DNA of 64,000 nucleotides from Uloborus plumipes (lineage: Eukaryota; Arthropoda; Arachnida; Araneae; Uloboridae), in assembly GCA_038373865.1 (NCBI GenBank), contig JAXGGA010002065.1:1-64000 (forward strand), read 5' to 3'. The position numbers and the translations under genes were made by a program. Below the pieces are notes generated by a model, which saw nothing but the letters and a program-made list of their open reading frames with translations, was not told the origin of the DNA and ran no database searches. This document shows, in pieces, positions 23,663-36,918 of the stretch. How positions within the stretch are numbered: position 1 is the stretch's first letter; the number at the start of each line of letters is the position of its first letter.

Positions 23663-26631
23663 AACCTTTTATAAAGAAAAATTTTTGAATCGGCGAAAAA
23701 TTGGAGACGTTCTGACACTTTTTGTGGCAGTCACGCCCCTTTGTTTACCTCTTCGCCTCTCCTGTCAGTTGTCAAATTTAGTTTTGTTTCGCGTTAATTT
23801 TACGTAAATTAGTTTAAATTTACCTTTTAACTCTCTAATTAATATTTTTTGTATAATTTATTATTAAAAACACTACTCGCAACACCTGTAACAACTGTAA
23901 CCGTATCTGTAACAGTAAAACAGTAAAAGTTGATTTTCTCGAAACATGATTTTCAGCGTGTTTATAAATTTCAAATTGTTCCAGTGAAATTAGTTGTTAT
24001 TTAAATTAGCTGAAAATTTAATGTTTCAGGTACTTGAGAGTTTGTTAACATTTTGTTGGGAAAGATTTTTCTATTTGGCTAGCTGAATCGAATATATTTG
24101 CTATATTTTATTCAAATAGCGACATATATTACCGACAATGTGTAGATTTTGGGGGTTTTGTTTTAAATTTAATATTACTACAATGTATAAAGAAAGTACT
24201 CAAAACATTTTATTTTCTGTTGCTTTACGTATCATATTTAGCTAGTATTTTGTCATTTTGATGAAATTTCAGATGCGGGGAGTAACATAAAAAAAGCTTT
24301 ATAAATTCAAATTTAAATTAAAAAAAATTAAATTTAAATAATTCAATTAAATTTTATATTGATGCTAATGTTAGCAATATGTAACTATGCTGCAAATTTC
24401 AATTAAATTCATTGAAAATTACTGTAAAAAATGATAGTCAATTGTTGCCTTAAAGTAGAAAATGTTGAATTTATTTTTGTATTATTTGTATGAATAATAC
24501 ATCTGAAACAGAACCGAAAGTGTACATATAAAGCTATATATTGCTCGATCAATTTGCATGAATACGAAATTTTACGCATATATTTGCACTTTATTCCTGG
24601 AACTTTAAACTTAGGCTTTTATTCTTTATATATTTTGTGTTAAGGAAGCATTATGTATCATAATATGAAGTATAAACTTTCTAAAAAAAATCTTGTATTT
24701 TAAAAATAAATTGCACGTGTTTCGGGCGTGACTGAACGACCACAACTGCAACATGTACAAATCGTGATTTTTTAAGTACAAAATATCTTCAAGAAAGTTC
24801 ATATGATAATGCAAAATTGTTCCTGATATTCCAATGTATCACAGTTAAAAGTCGAACTTTAAAACTCCGGGAATAAATTTCAAATACCAAAAATTAGACT
24901 TTTAAGCATTGTATTTTTGAAAAAAAAAATGCGCTAAAATTATAAATTATTACATTTGACTGATTTTTTTAAATATAAAATGACAAAATTATAAATGTTA
25001 AACCCACTTTAGTACACATCTCCTCTTTCCTTGCTCTTTCCCACCCATTTCATCTCTAGAAAGTTTTTAAGGAAATGATCTTTATTGGGATCTTCCGTAT
25101 TTTCTTACTCCTACAAAATGAATTTTTTTCCTCTAAGAAGTGTCGAGATGTATTTTCATACTGTCGAAAAAAAAAATTGCAGTATCTCTAGTCTCAGATC
25201 TTTTTCAGCCTGCTAACTCATTCGTAATCTAATTTGGTAACTCTCACGAATTATGCTTGATGCAATCGTTTCAACGAATTGGACATAAGGAACTTGTACA
25301 CATTTTATTTTTTGTTTCTATCATTTAAATGAAACAATAATAATTGCAAGGAAATTGATAGTCAACAGTCCAGGAATTGTGGTCATATGTTTTTGAAGAA
25401 AAGGAATCGCGATAATTTCTCTTCATCGAGTAATCGTAAAAAACGAATAGGTAAAAAAATTCATAAAAAAATTATGCTTGCTTTTATTATAATTATTGTA
25501 CAGTACCCTAAAGAAGTTAGTTAATTTGCTTTGAGCTATGTTGCTGTATTGCTTTTCGAGGAATTCTCATGGTACATACACACACACCACCACACACAAA
25601 AACTGTCTTTTGCACTTTTGGCATCGAAAAAAGTTTGAAATTTCTCTGCACATAAAAAGCTGTTATGTATGTTGAGGACAGTTCAATTTCAAAATTCTTC
25701 TCATTTGTCATTGTCGTTGTTGCGATCAATTATATTTTTCATATGCATTAGCTGGAATTTTAGCGACATTACCCTCTGAAGTATCCATTTTTCTCATGGC
25801 AGAAAATTAAATTTACAGTATGAAAAAATAATTTCGTGAGAATATTTTAAACTAGAGTATGTTTATTTGACAAACAAGTGACAGAACTATGGGCAAACGT
25901 CCTGGAGGCTCATAATGTAATGTGATGATGTATTTGTAAAAAAAAATACTTTGGTTGAAGCTCAACGCTCTGAGATACTCAAATTTTAGAAAAGGTCGAT
26001 TTTAGAAAAACAAAGTCGGAACCAACTTTCGGAATTTTTACAGGTCCACAGCATTTTTTTTTTTTTTTTTTTTGGAAGAAGAAGAAAATTGCCTCTTAAT
26101 AGCTACAACCAAGTAGTCTTTTTTTTTTCATTACAAATTCTCTAGTGAATTGAGTGTAATCAAGTATCAACAGTTTGTACGTAGAGAGAACATTACGAAA
26201 CCCTGCTTCAAAGCATTATGGGTTAAAATTATATTTAATTTGAGGCTGAAATGCAAAATTAAAAAGTCAATTATATTTTATCTTTTACATGAAAGTCAAA
26301 TTACAAGCAGCCTGCAGAAAAAAATAATCGAAAATAAGTTTTTTATTTATGTCCCTGTCCCAACATTTTCTGCATTTCGTATTGTCCATTCTGTGACAGC
26401 CGTTTAAAAAGTTAAATAAACAATCACATTTAATCTGGTAATATATTTAAGAAGACTAAGTAGTACGACGGCCGTGCTTAGTTAACCACTTGGAATTCTG
26501 CAGTCATCTAACATGGGTGAGTCTAATTCTTTTTTTTTTTTCTCTGCTAGTTTATTTGAACTGTTGAAGGTTCACTTTATTCATTTATGACATTAATGAT
26601 ACCAAAAGGTGTTGCTTAAAAATCGCAGACG
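23663..26631. other. Unassigned AT-rich interval
   Basis: No terminal repeats, coding domains or RNA genes seen. Several open frames are short and low-complexity. Confidence 0.5.
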
Positions 26632-26642
26632 GAATAAGTTTT

Positions 26643-26920
26643 GTTAATGTTGTTGTTGTTTTGTGCCAGTTAAGTTGGCATTTTGGGTACGCTGCTTCAC
26701 TTTTCCAACTGTACCTTAATTTGACGTGAAGTCCGTTTTCTACAGTACACACATGTGCCACAGAGACCAGTTTATAGGGTGGGCATCCATTCACAGCACT
26801 ACAACACATTCACACATAGAAACGAACAAGCACTGGGAGAGAAAGTACATATATGCCCGAGCTGGGATTCAAACCCGGATCACACCACACTTCTCTCACC
26901 ACTAAACAAGGTGGCCGGTA
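26643..26920 (-). mobile_element. tRNA-derived SINE, second family
   Basis: Read on the minus strand it starts CCGGCCACCTTGTTTAGTGG, has a B-box-like GGGTTTGAATCCC and ends in an (AAC)n-type tail. Flanked by 11-bp target duplications GAATAAGTTTT (26632-26642 and 26921-26931). Its body and tail differ from the SINEs at 8212 and 56671. Confidence 0.88.
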
Positions 26921-27159
26921 GAATAAGTTTTAGAATCATTGTTTAATTTTGTACTTCTCTTTAATTGTAACTTTTCTTTATGAATAGTTTTAAAGGCTTA
27001 CTCGTCCATTCTGTTGCACGAAGTATTAAAAAACCCTTCATTAATTACTCATGCACAAACAGCGTTAATAATTTATTGTACACAAATTAAGGGATAACCA
27101 ATAAAAATATTAGTAGATGAAAGTGATTAAAAATAATGAACCGCCGGAAATTAAGGTAG

Positions 27160-28078
27160 GGGAATGTGGGGCAAAGTGAAATAGTTAAGTTAACATGTCT
27201 GTTTCAAAATGAAAAAAAAAAATGGATATTTGCTCTGAAAATCAGTGTAATACACAAAGAAGGAATAATTTATTTTGTAGTACAACTATCGTTGAAATGT
27301 TATTTTTCATTTTTGGCAGTTATTTTGCGATTTCGAAAAAAGGTGGAAATTTTTCACATCGATAAACCAGGGGGAAAATGAAAAATACAATATTTCTGCA
27401 ATGAAACATTTTCTATTTGAAGAGTTAGAGTAATTTTTATCAAATGAATACGAAAATAAACGAATAAAAAAAATATTAATGAAAAAATAAACGATTACAC
27501 GAATAAACAAATGAATTAGCAAATGATTAATACATGAGAAAAAGAAATGAGTGAATAAAATGAGTGAACGAATAATACAATAAGTGGATGAATGAGTAAA
27601 TAGATGAATTAATAAGTAAAAAATAGTTAATAAGTTAATAAATGAAGAAATACGTACGTGATTTAGTAAATGGATGCATCAGCAAACGAAATGAACTGTT
27701 TCACTTTGCCCCATCTATTTTACCCCGCGTGCACTTGACTAACTACATTGAACATTTAAAATTAAAACATGCTTAATGGAAACAAAATAAGGACTGCACT
27801 GGACATCAGTGCATCTCAAGAATAAGTTAAAATCAGAACTACAAAGATTTTATCATTTTTATAACAAGAAATATTTTTGAAAAACCACGAATATTCCAAT
27901 AAAGGTATCAAATTTTGAAAATCACTTGTATAAATTTTTTCGTTGATGTTTGGAGCTATTAATTTCATCAACTATATTTTAATCAACTATAGGTCTAGAA
28001 ACTTAGGTAAAATATTGCTAAATAGATAGCATTACAAACTAAAAATATTTTACCATTTCATTTTGCCCCACATTTCCC
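27160..28078. mobile_element. TA-flanked MITE, GGGGAATGTGGGGC family, copy 1
   Basis: TIRs GGGGAATGTGGGGCAAAGTG (left) and CACATTTCCC at the right end (reverse complement GGGAAATGTGGGGCAAAATG), with TA on both sides (27158-27159, 28079-28080). The middle (27440-27670) is a degenerate GAATAAA-type minisatellite, and an internal block GTTTCACTTTGCCCC near 27698 repeats the terminal motif. No coding capacity. A truncated inverted copy lies at 57715-58262. Confidence 0.85.
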
Positions 28079-28080
28079 TA

Positions 28081-31000
28081 CTTCTTACAGGGGGCCTTCG
28101 ACGAGTGGACGAAACTTCGTTTTTTTTTTTTTATTTCATTTATACGTAAATCTAACGTTTTAGTTTTTAGCATACTTGCAACTGAAAAATGATCAACACA
28201 TAAGATGCTGAGTTAAGATATTAAAAGTTTGAAGCGAAGAAAAATATTGAAGAAATACGAAACCTTTCACGATCCCCAGTTCCCTAAAGTCATATTTAAG
28301 GAAATCACCACTTAAAATAAATAAATAAAAAAATAATAATAAAAATAAATGAAAATTTGACATTCACACCGCCAATATCCATCGAGATACAAAGTGCAGT
28401 ATTTTTGACTTTACCTTCGTGATCATTTGCATACTTATAGGGTTATACTAATTTTTTCCTAATCCTTTTCGAATGCGTTTTCATGCATCATAGTACAACA
28501 TTTCATTTGGTTTTTTAATAACTGTGAAAAGGATAAACATATACTTTAATTACTTGTCTAACTGCCATTATCATTGTTATCTTGATTTGATCTGTTGATG
28601 CAATTCCATCTCATTTTCAGCACTGTCACTTAGAATTTTGAACTCGAATATTTCCTTGAATTTTGGTTATAACTGTTTCGAGTTTTCTGTGTAAGTAATG
28701 TTTTTTTACGGGAATGATTTCTCTTAAATAAACCTTTATGGACCTGAAGGCCGAATAAAAATTTAGATTCCGTATTTTCTCCACTGATTTTCTGTCACGT
28801 TTCAAACTTTTAATATCCTAGCCCTGCATCTTATTTTGACCAGTTTGTGGTTGGAGGCATACATGTAGGTTTGCTGAAATAAAGGTCATGTAGACTAAAC
28901 ACGGACACATTGTATGTAGGCAAAAAATCTGCTTATTTTCATGTGATGGAAAGTCACAGATCTGGTTGAAAACATATTTTAAATTTCGGGGCCTATATCA
29001 AAATGGGAATTGGAATCCTGCAGACATAGTGGAACCAACCCCCCAGTCACTGCTTCAGTCAAAAATGACGGATGGTCCTAGAAACTTTTTCCCCCAACTG
29101 CATGCTATTTCCGATAGTGGCATTTTTGGTGCCTAAGAGTGATTTGGGGTCCAAAGAGCTTGTTTGAGCAGCGACGGAACTTTTGGCAGAAGAGTTTTTG
29201 TTGATGTTAAAGCGACACGATTTCCGATGAAAATGCAGGAGAAACATATATACACTAAGGAGTCATAACTTACATTGAACAGCGTATACAATCTTTGGAA
29301 TCTTCTTTTTTTTTGCATTGCTTTAAAAATATTTCGAATTTATCGCTACACCCATGAATGAAAGAAGTTTTAAACTAAATGGTGTGAGATGTAATTGAAG
29401 ATTTTTATCCTTAATTTGCAACATTTAACTTTCAAACTTAAGATGTTTTTAGAATATAAATGAAAAATAAACACTTACCCATTTCATATTTTCCTTTTTT
29501 AGGAAGCAGTATGCTGTAAAGAAAACAGTCAGAATTATTTTCATGTATCCAGCTTGTGTTTTAAGCAGTTGTTTTGAACTCCTGCCGAAGTCGGATAAAC
29601 GGTCATCTAAAACTTTTGCATTTTACAAAACGCTTCATTATTCAGAAAATCTGCAAAAAATGATTCAATTTTGAATCACGTAGAAATAAAACTGCAGCTC
29701 CATTTAAGAGCATAAAAGCTGAATTAACTTCATTTTCAAGCAATAGAAACAAATAGTTGCTTTTTAATTGATGAAGGAGGTCATGGCTGAATTTATCTTT
29801 TCCGTTTAGAAAGAGTCACTCGTCTGTTCGATTCTATGCATGGTCATATTTATGAAGTGGTAATGTGAAGACCATTGACTATTCTGAGGCCATTCTTCAG
29901 CAAAACATGATCTATGCGTGATCCACTCGGGCAGCTGAAAAGGGGAGGTTTATGTTAGTCGTGAGGTTGCTATGAGCAACCTCCTGCAGACGCTTGCCGT
30001 ATTCAACTGGCTGCCTCTCGTCAAACCTTTATTCGTTTTTTCAAGAAGCAAAACATGAGGAATATTTTATTCGTCTTTCCAGGTGATTTTTAGGGGAGGG
30101 GGGGGGGGAGGAATGCAATGGCTCCAAACACGAAGAAGAAGCATTTGCATGACCTTTTAACCGCGGATATCGAGTTTGTCGATGCTATGCGTTTTGGCAG
30201 CGTTGGTGCGTCGACAATCTTTTATCCGAGTAGCCAAGAATATGTTATGATAACGTTCAGGATAATCGTTTGGAATTCAGATGTGAAAATGAGTCGATTG
30301 CTTCTGGCAAGCGTACAAAAGAGAGAGAAATTCTGCTAAACTCGTAAATTTTGTAATCAAACATTAGGTAACTACAGTGAGACAGAAACGCGCACTTTTA
30401 TATTTTCCAATGAATATTCATTAAAAAACATGTTGAAGCGTGATAAGTTGATATATATACTTAAACATATATTTCTAACGCCTCTACAAGCGTAATACAC
30501 ATTGAAAATAGGAAATAAGCCTGAGTAATTTATTAAAGCATACTCACGTGCTTTGAATTTTAAATAAAAATTTAGCGTAGTGGAAAATGAGGGAGAAAAG
30601 AAATTTGAATTTTTAACCTTTTTTTTTTAAATTCAGAATTACATATTTTAAATATTAGAAATCAAAATAACACAAATCTCATTTTCAGCTGCTATTTTTC
30701 ATTTGAAAGTTTGTTTTATGATGAAGTTAAATAATACTTAATACGAGAAATCACTCGCATGATGTCTCATGTATTCGATTTCGAGAGCAAAAATAGGGAG
30801 ATTTTCTTTGATTGCTCCTTATTTCCAGAATAATGTTCAGCTACTCCAAACAATGTGATATTTTTGATCTCATGACAGACAGTGGTGAATTTTACTACAG
30901 ACGTTTGCGATTTGGTTCTTCACCCTATTGCGCATCAACAGCGAAAGTGACACAAATCGCCGAAAAATAATTGGAAAAAATCAAGAGTTTTTGCGGAAGC

Positions 31001-32236
31001 AGTTTTAAGCTCTTTAATCGCAAAAACAGTAACCCCAGAGCGTTACATCGCTCATTATTATATCGCTCATTCGGATATATCGCGCTTTTCTTAAAAAAGT
31101 ATTCTTTTTCTAATCAATGAGTATACTTGACATCTTTTACTTAAACCAAAGTTTGTTGGAGTAAAAGTTATATAACTTTTGGATCATTTTCTAAAATAAA
31201 GTAATCAAAATATTTTTTTAATTTTTTCATTCATATTGCATTTTTGGATATATCGCGCTTTTTGTTGTCTCCCGACAAGAGCGATATAATCTAAGTAGCA
31301 CACTTCGTTTTTTAAAGGTTGTGAAATGGTTATTAACGTTGTGACAACGGATTAAAAACGTTTATAAAACGTTTAGACGTTTTTTGTGCTACCTGGGAGT
31401 GAGGGATTGCTGCATTGCAATACGCGCAAAAAACTTATGATGTGATGTTTACTGGTTAGTTTTGGTTGTCTAAATCAATAATGCACACTTAAAGTTCGAA
31501 AAATGTCTTCTTGCTCGAAAAATGTCTTTTATTGATGTGTTACTAAGGATTATATAGATTTTTCACCAACATGTATAAGTTAAGTAAGCTGACTTGGTGC
31601 GAGTTTTGTGTCAAGAAAGGGAATTAAATTTGGATTTTAAATCAATAGGTCGTTTTTCCAAAATTGTGAGCTGTGTCATTTTTGTAGCCCGTGTGCGTTG
31701 TGTGGTATATTTCGAATTTCGTTTAAAATTAAGGCTGAACTGGTTAAATGCATTAGGACTGAAGTGCTTGCCTTTAAAAGCCACTCAATGTTTTTTTTTT
31801 TCTTCGTTGATACAATTTTTGTGCGGAATCGTTTTTTCGCGACTTTGATAACAAACGACTTTGATTTCTTTAAATACTTGATCTCACTTAAGTTAATATA
31901 AGTTACAATTCCTCAACGAAATCCTGAGAATTCACGAACCAGGGAACCATGTAACAAAGAAAAAAGCTCAAATAGGTAGCAACTAAAAGAACATATCGAG
32001 ACATGTTTTTGACGCAAGATTTATTTCCTCTCGTCCTCCCGATATCACGATGAGAGGTCTTAAAAACTACCGAAATTTTACGATAAGTCCCACATTTTGA
32101 GACTTTACGAGAAATTGATTTCGCAATTTCAGTCTGCATCCATCTACGAGTCATGTGAAAGATGTCCTCCATAATTCACTGACACTCGCTAAATTTGGTG
32201 ACTTTTCTTAAGAAGTTCTGCACACTTTAAGACTTT
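28081..32236. other. Unassigned AT-rich interval
   Basis: No coding domain recognised in 4.2 kb. A motif ATATATCGCGCTTTT occurs twice (about 31074 and 31247) with related GCGATATAA nearby; it may be a MITE remnant, but its ends cannot be defined. Confidence 0.5.
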
Positions 32237-32238
32237 TA

Positions 32239-32700
32239 CAAAGTGGAACCTCTGTAACTCGACACCTCAAGACACCACAAAAGTATGTCGAGCTACGCGG
32301 TTGTCAAGTTACCGAGGTTACTTACTTACTATTGCTTACTATTCACCTTGTAAAAAGCAATTCTAGTAAATTGTTTTTTATATTTGTATTTTTTTGAAAA
32401 GTACATAATGAATTCAATAGCATTATACCTCGCAAGAAATAAAAGAATTAATGTTCTCTAAAAGAATTAATTCCAGAAGAGAATTGATTGACTGACCAAG
32501 AAACCGCAACGTGGAAATGGTAAATGTGAAAAAAAAATTGGTAACAAAAAGTGGACTGGAATAGCTAGTGGAGGTCGACTTTTAGAGGTTAATGCAAATA
32601 TATGCCAAGTTAGGGAAGTTGAAATTAGCTATGGGCCAACCGTTGGAAAAACAAATGTTGACGTATAGTCGAGTTATCGAGTTACCGAAGTTTTAAACTG
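32239..32700. mobile_element. pogo-like MITE (AACTCGA ends)
   Basis: Ends CAAAGTGGAACCTCTGTAAC and, inverted, CAGTTTAAAACTTCGGTAAC match at 17 of the first 24 positions, both running on to TCGA; TA flanks each side (32237-32238, 32701-32702). An internal inverted copy of the end (TGTCAAGTTACCGAGGT) lies near 32305. Non-coding, old. Confidence 0.6.
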
Positions 32701-32702
32701 TA

Positions 32703-33979
32703 TTTCGATTACGGGGACACGAGGGCAGAAATGTATACATATTTTGCAATACTCTTTCGATTGCTACTTATAATTATTTATTTTATTGTTTTTTCTTTTT
32801 GCAATATTACACTCTCGTGTGCTTTCCTTTTAAGTATGAATCGAGGTAAATGATGAATAAAAAGTTTTATGAGACAAGACCTGAATAGCAGCAATCGGGA
32901 CTGTGTTTCGACATGACACAGTGCTGGCCCGTATAGCTTTGGTAACAGCATCTTTTTAACCCCAAAACCTAAAACAAATTTTAATCAAAAGGGTAAAAAT
33001 TGATCATGATGCAGAAGACGCTAAGATAAAGATACTACAGGAAGTATTTAGCATCCAGCTTCCTAAAGTTCGAACTCAAGATCCATACAGAATGTTGCCT
33101 TATTCTTTGAATACAGTTACTCGACCCGAGAGGGGGATAGGAACTATTGTGAGCTTTCCTGACTGAGCTCCATGACGTACTCAAATAATTCAGTAAATTA
33201 TTATAGCTCAATTACTAATGTATAATACTGTAATGTATTTAATAACTCGAATTAATATTAATAAAGGTTACAATCACTCATAGGTAATTTAAGTAATTTT
33301 TAGTACAAAACAGCAAATAAATAAATACATAAATAAATAAAATAAAAAAATAATTTATTGCAACTTGTAGAAAAAATCCATAAGATATAGGGACGATAAG
33401 AAAAATAAAGAATTTAATTCCCCCTTCTTGCTCCTACTACCATAAGACTACATTCTGGATTTGAAGTTTTTAAAGAGCATTAGGGGTTGTGGTGCAGTAA
33501 TGACCATGTTCAGTTCAATAAACACGTTTTCCATCCTCTACAACTGCTTCAAAAGTTTAGTTTAGTACGCTTTTAGGCGAAAAGTACATCTTTAGTGGAA
33601 AGTTCGTTTTTTAGCTACAGAAAATGAAGAGAAAATCTGAAAAGGTCAATCTTTTCTAAATCCAGAAAATGAGCCGATGCAATCGGCTAGGAGGGATCAT
33701 CAAAGCAACTCCTTGTTAAGTCTTGTTTTTCCGCTCTTGCTCTAAAATGCGATTCTCTGTAAACTCGTAAATTTCCATACAGAATCTGTCCGGGCGCGTT
33801 TTGTTGAAATATTTGTATAATTACAGTACTATTTCTCAGGAAATGAATCCATTACTCTGGTTCGAAGGAGGGTCTATTGAAGTTTGTGTTTTTCTGATAA
33901 ATTATGACAGGGACAAGTTTGTGCCAGAGGACTGTGTATTTTCACTTTATTGCGTAATATTTGCAAAACTATTAGAACA
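32703..33979. other. Unassigned interval
   Basis: AT-rich, no recognisable element or gene. Confidence 0.5.
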
Positions 33980-34026
33980 TATAGAGAAAATTACAGCGTT
34001 AAGGATGCACAAATAAGCAGGGATAC

Positions 34027-34072
34027 TGCAGATACGTGTTTCGGCGTTACAAGGAACGCCTTTTTCAATGCA
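34027..34072 (-). ncRNA. Hammerhead-ribozyme-like fold, palindrome left arm
   Basis: Minus-strand copy with intact stem II (GGCGTT/AACGCC) and GAAAC, but the cleavage triplet is ATC instead of GTC. Core degenerate as in the other copies. Confidence 0.35.
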
Positions 34073-34141
34073 AAAAATTTTGAGCTTATGGATTCACAGA
34101 CATTCGACAAAAGTCTGTGCATCCATAAGCTCAAAATGTTT

Positions 34142-34187
34142 TACATTGAAAAAGGCGTTCCTTGCAACGCCAAAGCACGTGTCTGCA
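34142..34187 (+). ncRNA. Hammerhead-ribozyme-like fold, palindrome right arm
   Basis: Stem II is preserved in full (loop CCTTGC), the triplet GTC is present, but GAAAC is AAAGC and the 5' TGCA is TACA. Confidence 0.33.
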
Positions 34188-34274
34188 GTATCCCTACTTA
34201 TTTGTGCATCCTTAACGTTGTAATTTTCTATACATCAATAGCACAAAGGTATTTGTAAACTTTATTGGAACATA

Positions 34275-35704
34275 CACTGGCGGAAAAAATAATCCCAACG
34301 CCAAGAAAGACTTGTGTTAGATAAACGAAACTTGGTAGGCGTGTTTATACAACTGAAAGATGACATCGATTGAAATTTTGTGTTCTGCGCATAAGTGTGG
34401 CGCAGCTGGCGTCACTCAGAACATGGAAATAAGGCTTGTTTTAAAAGCGTGTTGTGAAGCTCATGTGTATTATTTTTCCGTAAAATTTGACGAATTGCGT
34501 TCATGTTAGCCTGGAATGCCTTCAAGAAGACGAAGAAGCCATTGTCAACGCAGCTCACCGAGTTTAAACGAGGTCGTACAATTTGGCTACCAGAAGGTGG
34601 CTTTTCATTTCGCGATATTGCAGAAAGACTTGGGTGGGAATGTTTCCACCATGCATGATTATTGGAAGCTATGGGCAAGGGATGGTACTACCTCAAGAAG
34701 ATCGAGTTCTGAGCTGCCACGTGGCAGGACTGAGAAGGAAGATCGCTGAATCTTGCGTACGGCTGTGGCGCATCGTACTGCATCTGCGGCTGACATTCGA
34801 GCTGCAGTTGGTACCGTCGTGACCCAAGGAACGGTAAGAAACTGTTTACTTCAAGGACAGCTCCGAGCCAGGCAGCCTGTAGCCCCTATTCCATTGACTG
34901 CAAACCATTGCCTTTTCCGACGCCAGTGGTGCCACGACAGAGCTCACTGGAGGTCGGAGTGGAGATCTGTAGTAATTTTTGATGAAAACAGATTCTGAAT
35001 TAGTGCCAGTAGTGGCTGTATATTGGTCAGAAGGAGGCCAGGGGACCGCCTGCATCCAAGCGGTCTACGGCCTAGACACACGGGACTCACACCTGGTGTT
35101 ATGGTTTCTGGAGCAATTTCCTACGACAGCACTGGCATTCTTGTGGTTATCCCAAACTCACTGACTGAAAATTTGTCGTCATTCTGTTAATTTAAGCAGT
35201 AGTACAGCCCTTCATGAGTAGCATTCAAGGGGGGCGTTTTCAAATAGGATAACGCTCGCCCTCACATCGCTGCTGTAACGCAATGTGCTCTACAGAGTGC
35301 TGACATGTTACCATGACCTGCAAAATCACCAGGTATGTCTCCAATAGATAACGTATGGGATATCATGGGGTGGCACCTCGAGCATCATCCACAGTCAGCA
35401 ATGACGGTCCTAGTATTGACACAGCAACTGCAACAAGCAAGGAACTCTATACCACAAAGTGACATTCGGCATCTGTATGACATAATACATGCACGCTTGC
35501 AGGCTTGCCTTCAAAATTCTGGAGGTTACACCCTTTATTAAATTAATATAATTTCACGTTTGCACAGCATTTCCTTGAGCTTAAATTAGCCAGTGATCTT
35601 GTACATTTAATCAATTAAACATGTTAACTAGACAATTGCGTTACCCAAATTTCATTACTCTACGGCAATTTTTTCTCGGTGTTGGGATTTTTTTTCTGCC
35701 AGTG
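34275..35704 (+). mobile_element. Tc1-family element, decayed
   Basis: Terminal repeats CACTGGCGGAAAAAATAATC and, at the right end, TTTTCTGCCAGTG, with TA target sites (34273-34274 and 35705-35706). It begins 18 bp after the PLE palindrome. Encodes a heavily broken transposase. Length 1430 bp is in the usual Tc1 range. Confidence 0.9.
34516..35541 (+). pseudogene. Tc1-like transposase, multiply frameshifted
   Basis: Start MPSRRRRSHCQ at 34516 is typical of this family. Helix-turn-helix residues are scattered over two frames, then ADIRAAVGT and VVIFDENRF (first catalytic Asp region) and finally MSPIDNVWDIMG, where the usual Glu of SPIE/NPIE reads Asp. The segment between 35000 and 35330, including the second catalytic Asp, is hard to read. 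At least four frame disruptions. Confidence 0.82.
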
Positions 35705-35706
35705 TA

Positions 35707-36160
35707 ATTCGTTACAAAACTACCTCTACATGTAAACACAAATCATGGACATAATAAATAATATCTTTCATAATTAAACTAATTAACATTAATGAAATCA
35801 CTTGCCAGAGGACAGTTTTTGTAACGACCAAGATACATACTTTCATCACAAATGTGGCTCTGAAACTAAACAAAGTAAAGTTTCAACACCTTCCTCAGCA
35901 TTTTCGGCAAATTCACACTGATTACTTTAAACAAAAAACATTTGCAAGAGTAACAGATTTTTTCTATTGGAGCTTTGAATTTGTAGCAGGGGACTCTTTA
36001 ACAAAACTCGGGACAGAACTTACATGACAATATTAAGTTTTAGAAATGCGTAATTAGAACTTATTTCATAAAAAAATATAGTTGCATTATTCTATTTTTA
36101 GATATTAATTGCCAAATTTATGTACTGTAAATAGGTTTTTTGAAATAATACCTTTAAGTG
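35707..36160. other. Short unassigned interval
   Basis: AT-rich, nothing recognised. Confidence 0.5.
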
Positions 36161-36168
36161 TTAGACTA

Positions 36169-36907
36169 TAGGAATGCACCGATTAACCGGCCATAATCGG
36201 CCACTTTGCCGATTATTAATAATCGGCAAAATTGGGCCCATTAATCGGCTAAAAAATATATTTTTTAAATATTATTCTTTAAAGTGCACCTTCTCTAAGA
36301 AACTATGTGCTTGATTTTATTGACAGTAATAATAATCCTCATAATTGATATTAAGTTTTTAATAAATTTATTCTCCTGCTTTGAATAAATATACACATAG
36401 ACAATGTTGCAACATTTTTCATGTGTAATAGTTTTCTTCTTAGTACTGTGTTAGGTAACCTCTAATTTTCAAAGAATAAAAGTCTTGAATTAAATTGCTA
36501 CTGATGATTAAAATTGAAAATTAAAAGTACTCCTAAATTGAGAAGTGCTCACCACAAACCCTCCCCCCATTTTTTTAAAATTTTTATGTCCAATTAATAT
36601 AATTAACTATGTATTAATGTAGTATTATTGACAATAATATGTAAATCGGTTCTAAGAAATTTAATAAAATACTGAAATTATTTTGTGAAAATTAGGAAAA
36701 TGGAAAAAAAAATCTCCTCAGAAATAAATTATTTACTATTTCTAAACTCGGAATTGTATAAGAGAGAAAAAACAGTGATTGTGAAATCGTAGTATTAAAA
36801 ACAATCATTCTTACCATTAATCGGCTCAGCCGATTAATTGGCCGATTATTAACAACCGATTAATCGGAATTCGGTAATCGGCCAATTTGCTTATCGGTGC
36901 ATCCCTA
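36169..36907. mobile_element. hAT-type MITE, copy 2
   Basis: 739 bp, same family as 864-1597. Left end TAGGAATGCACCGATTAACC, right end ATCGGTGCATCCCTA; perfect 8-bp target duplications TTAGACTA (36161-36168 and 36908-36915). Its right duplication overlaps the left duplication of the adjacent hAT at 36919. Confidence 0.93.
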
Positions 36908-36918
36908 TTAGACTATAC

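Larger units (their letters stand above)
33980..34256. mobile_element. Bare PLE terminal palindrome
   Basis: The two PLE terminal sequences occur head to head without any coding body: left arm 33980-34104 and right arm 34109-34232 are inverted copies meeting around 34107. The right arm runs on into CATCAATAGCACAAAGGTAT, which matches the extreme left end of the PLE at 8827-8843. Each arm carries the hammerhead-like motif (34027-34072 minus, 34142-34187 plus), with extra mutations (GTC to ATC on the left, GAAAC to AAAGC on the right). Confidence 0.82.

Noticed and set aside
30118..30339. 73-codon plus-strand frame starting MAPNTKKKHLHDLL
   Set aside because: Plausible-looking start, but no homologous domain recognised and no supporting context.
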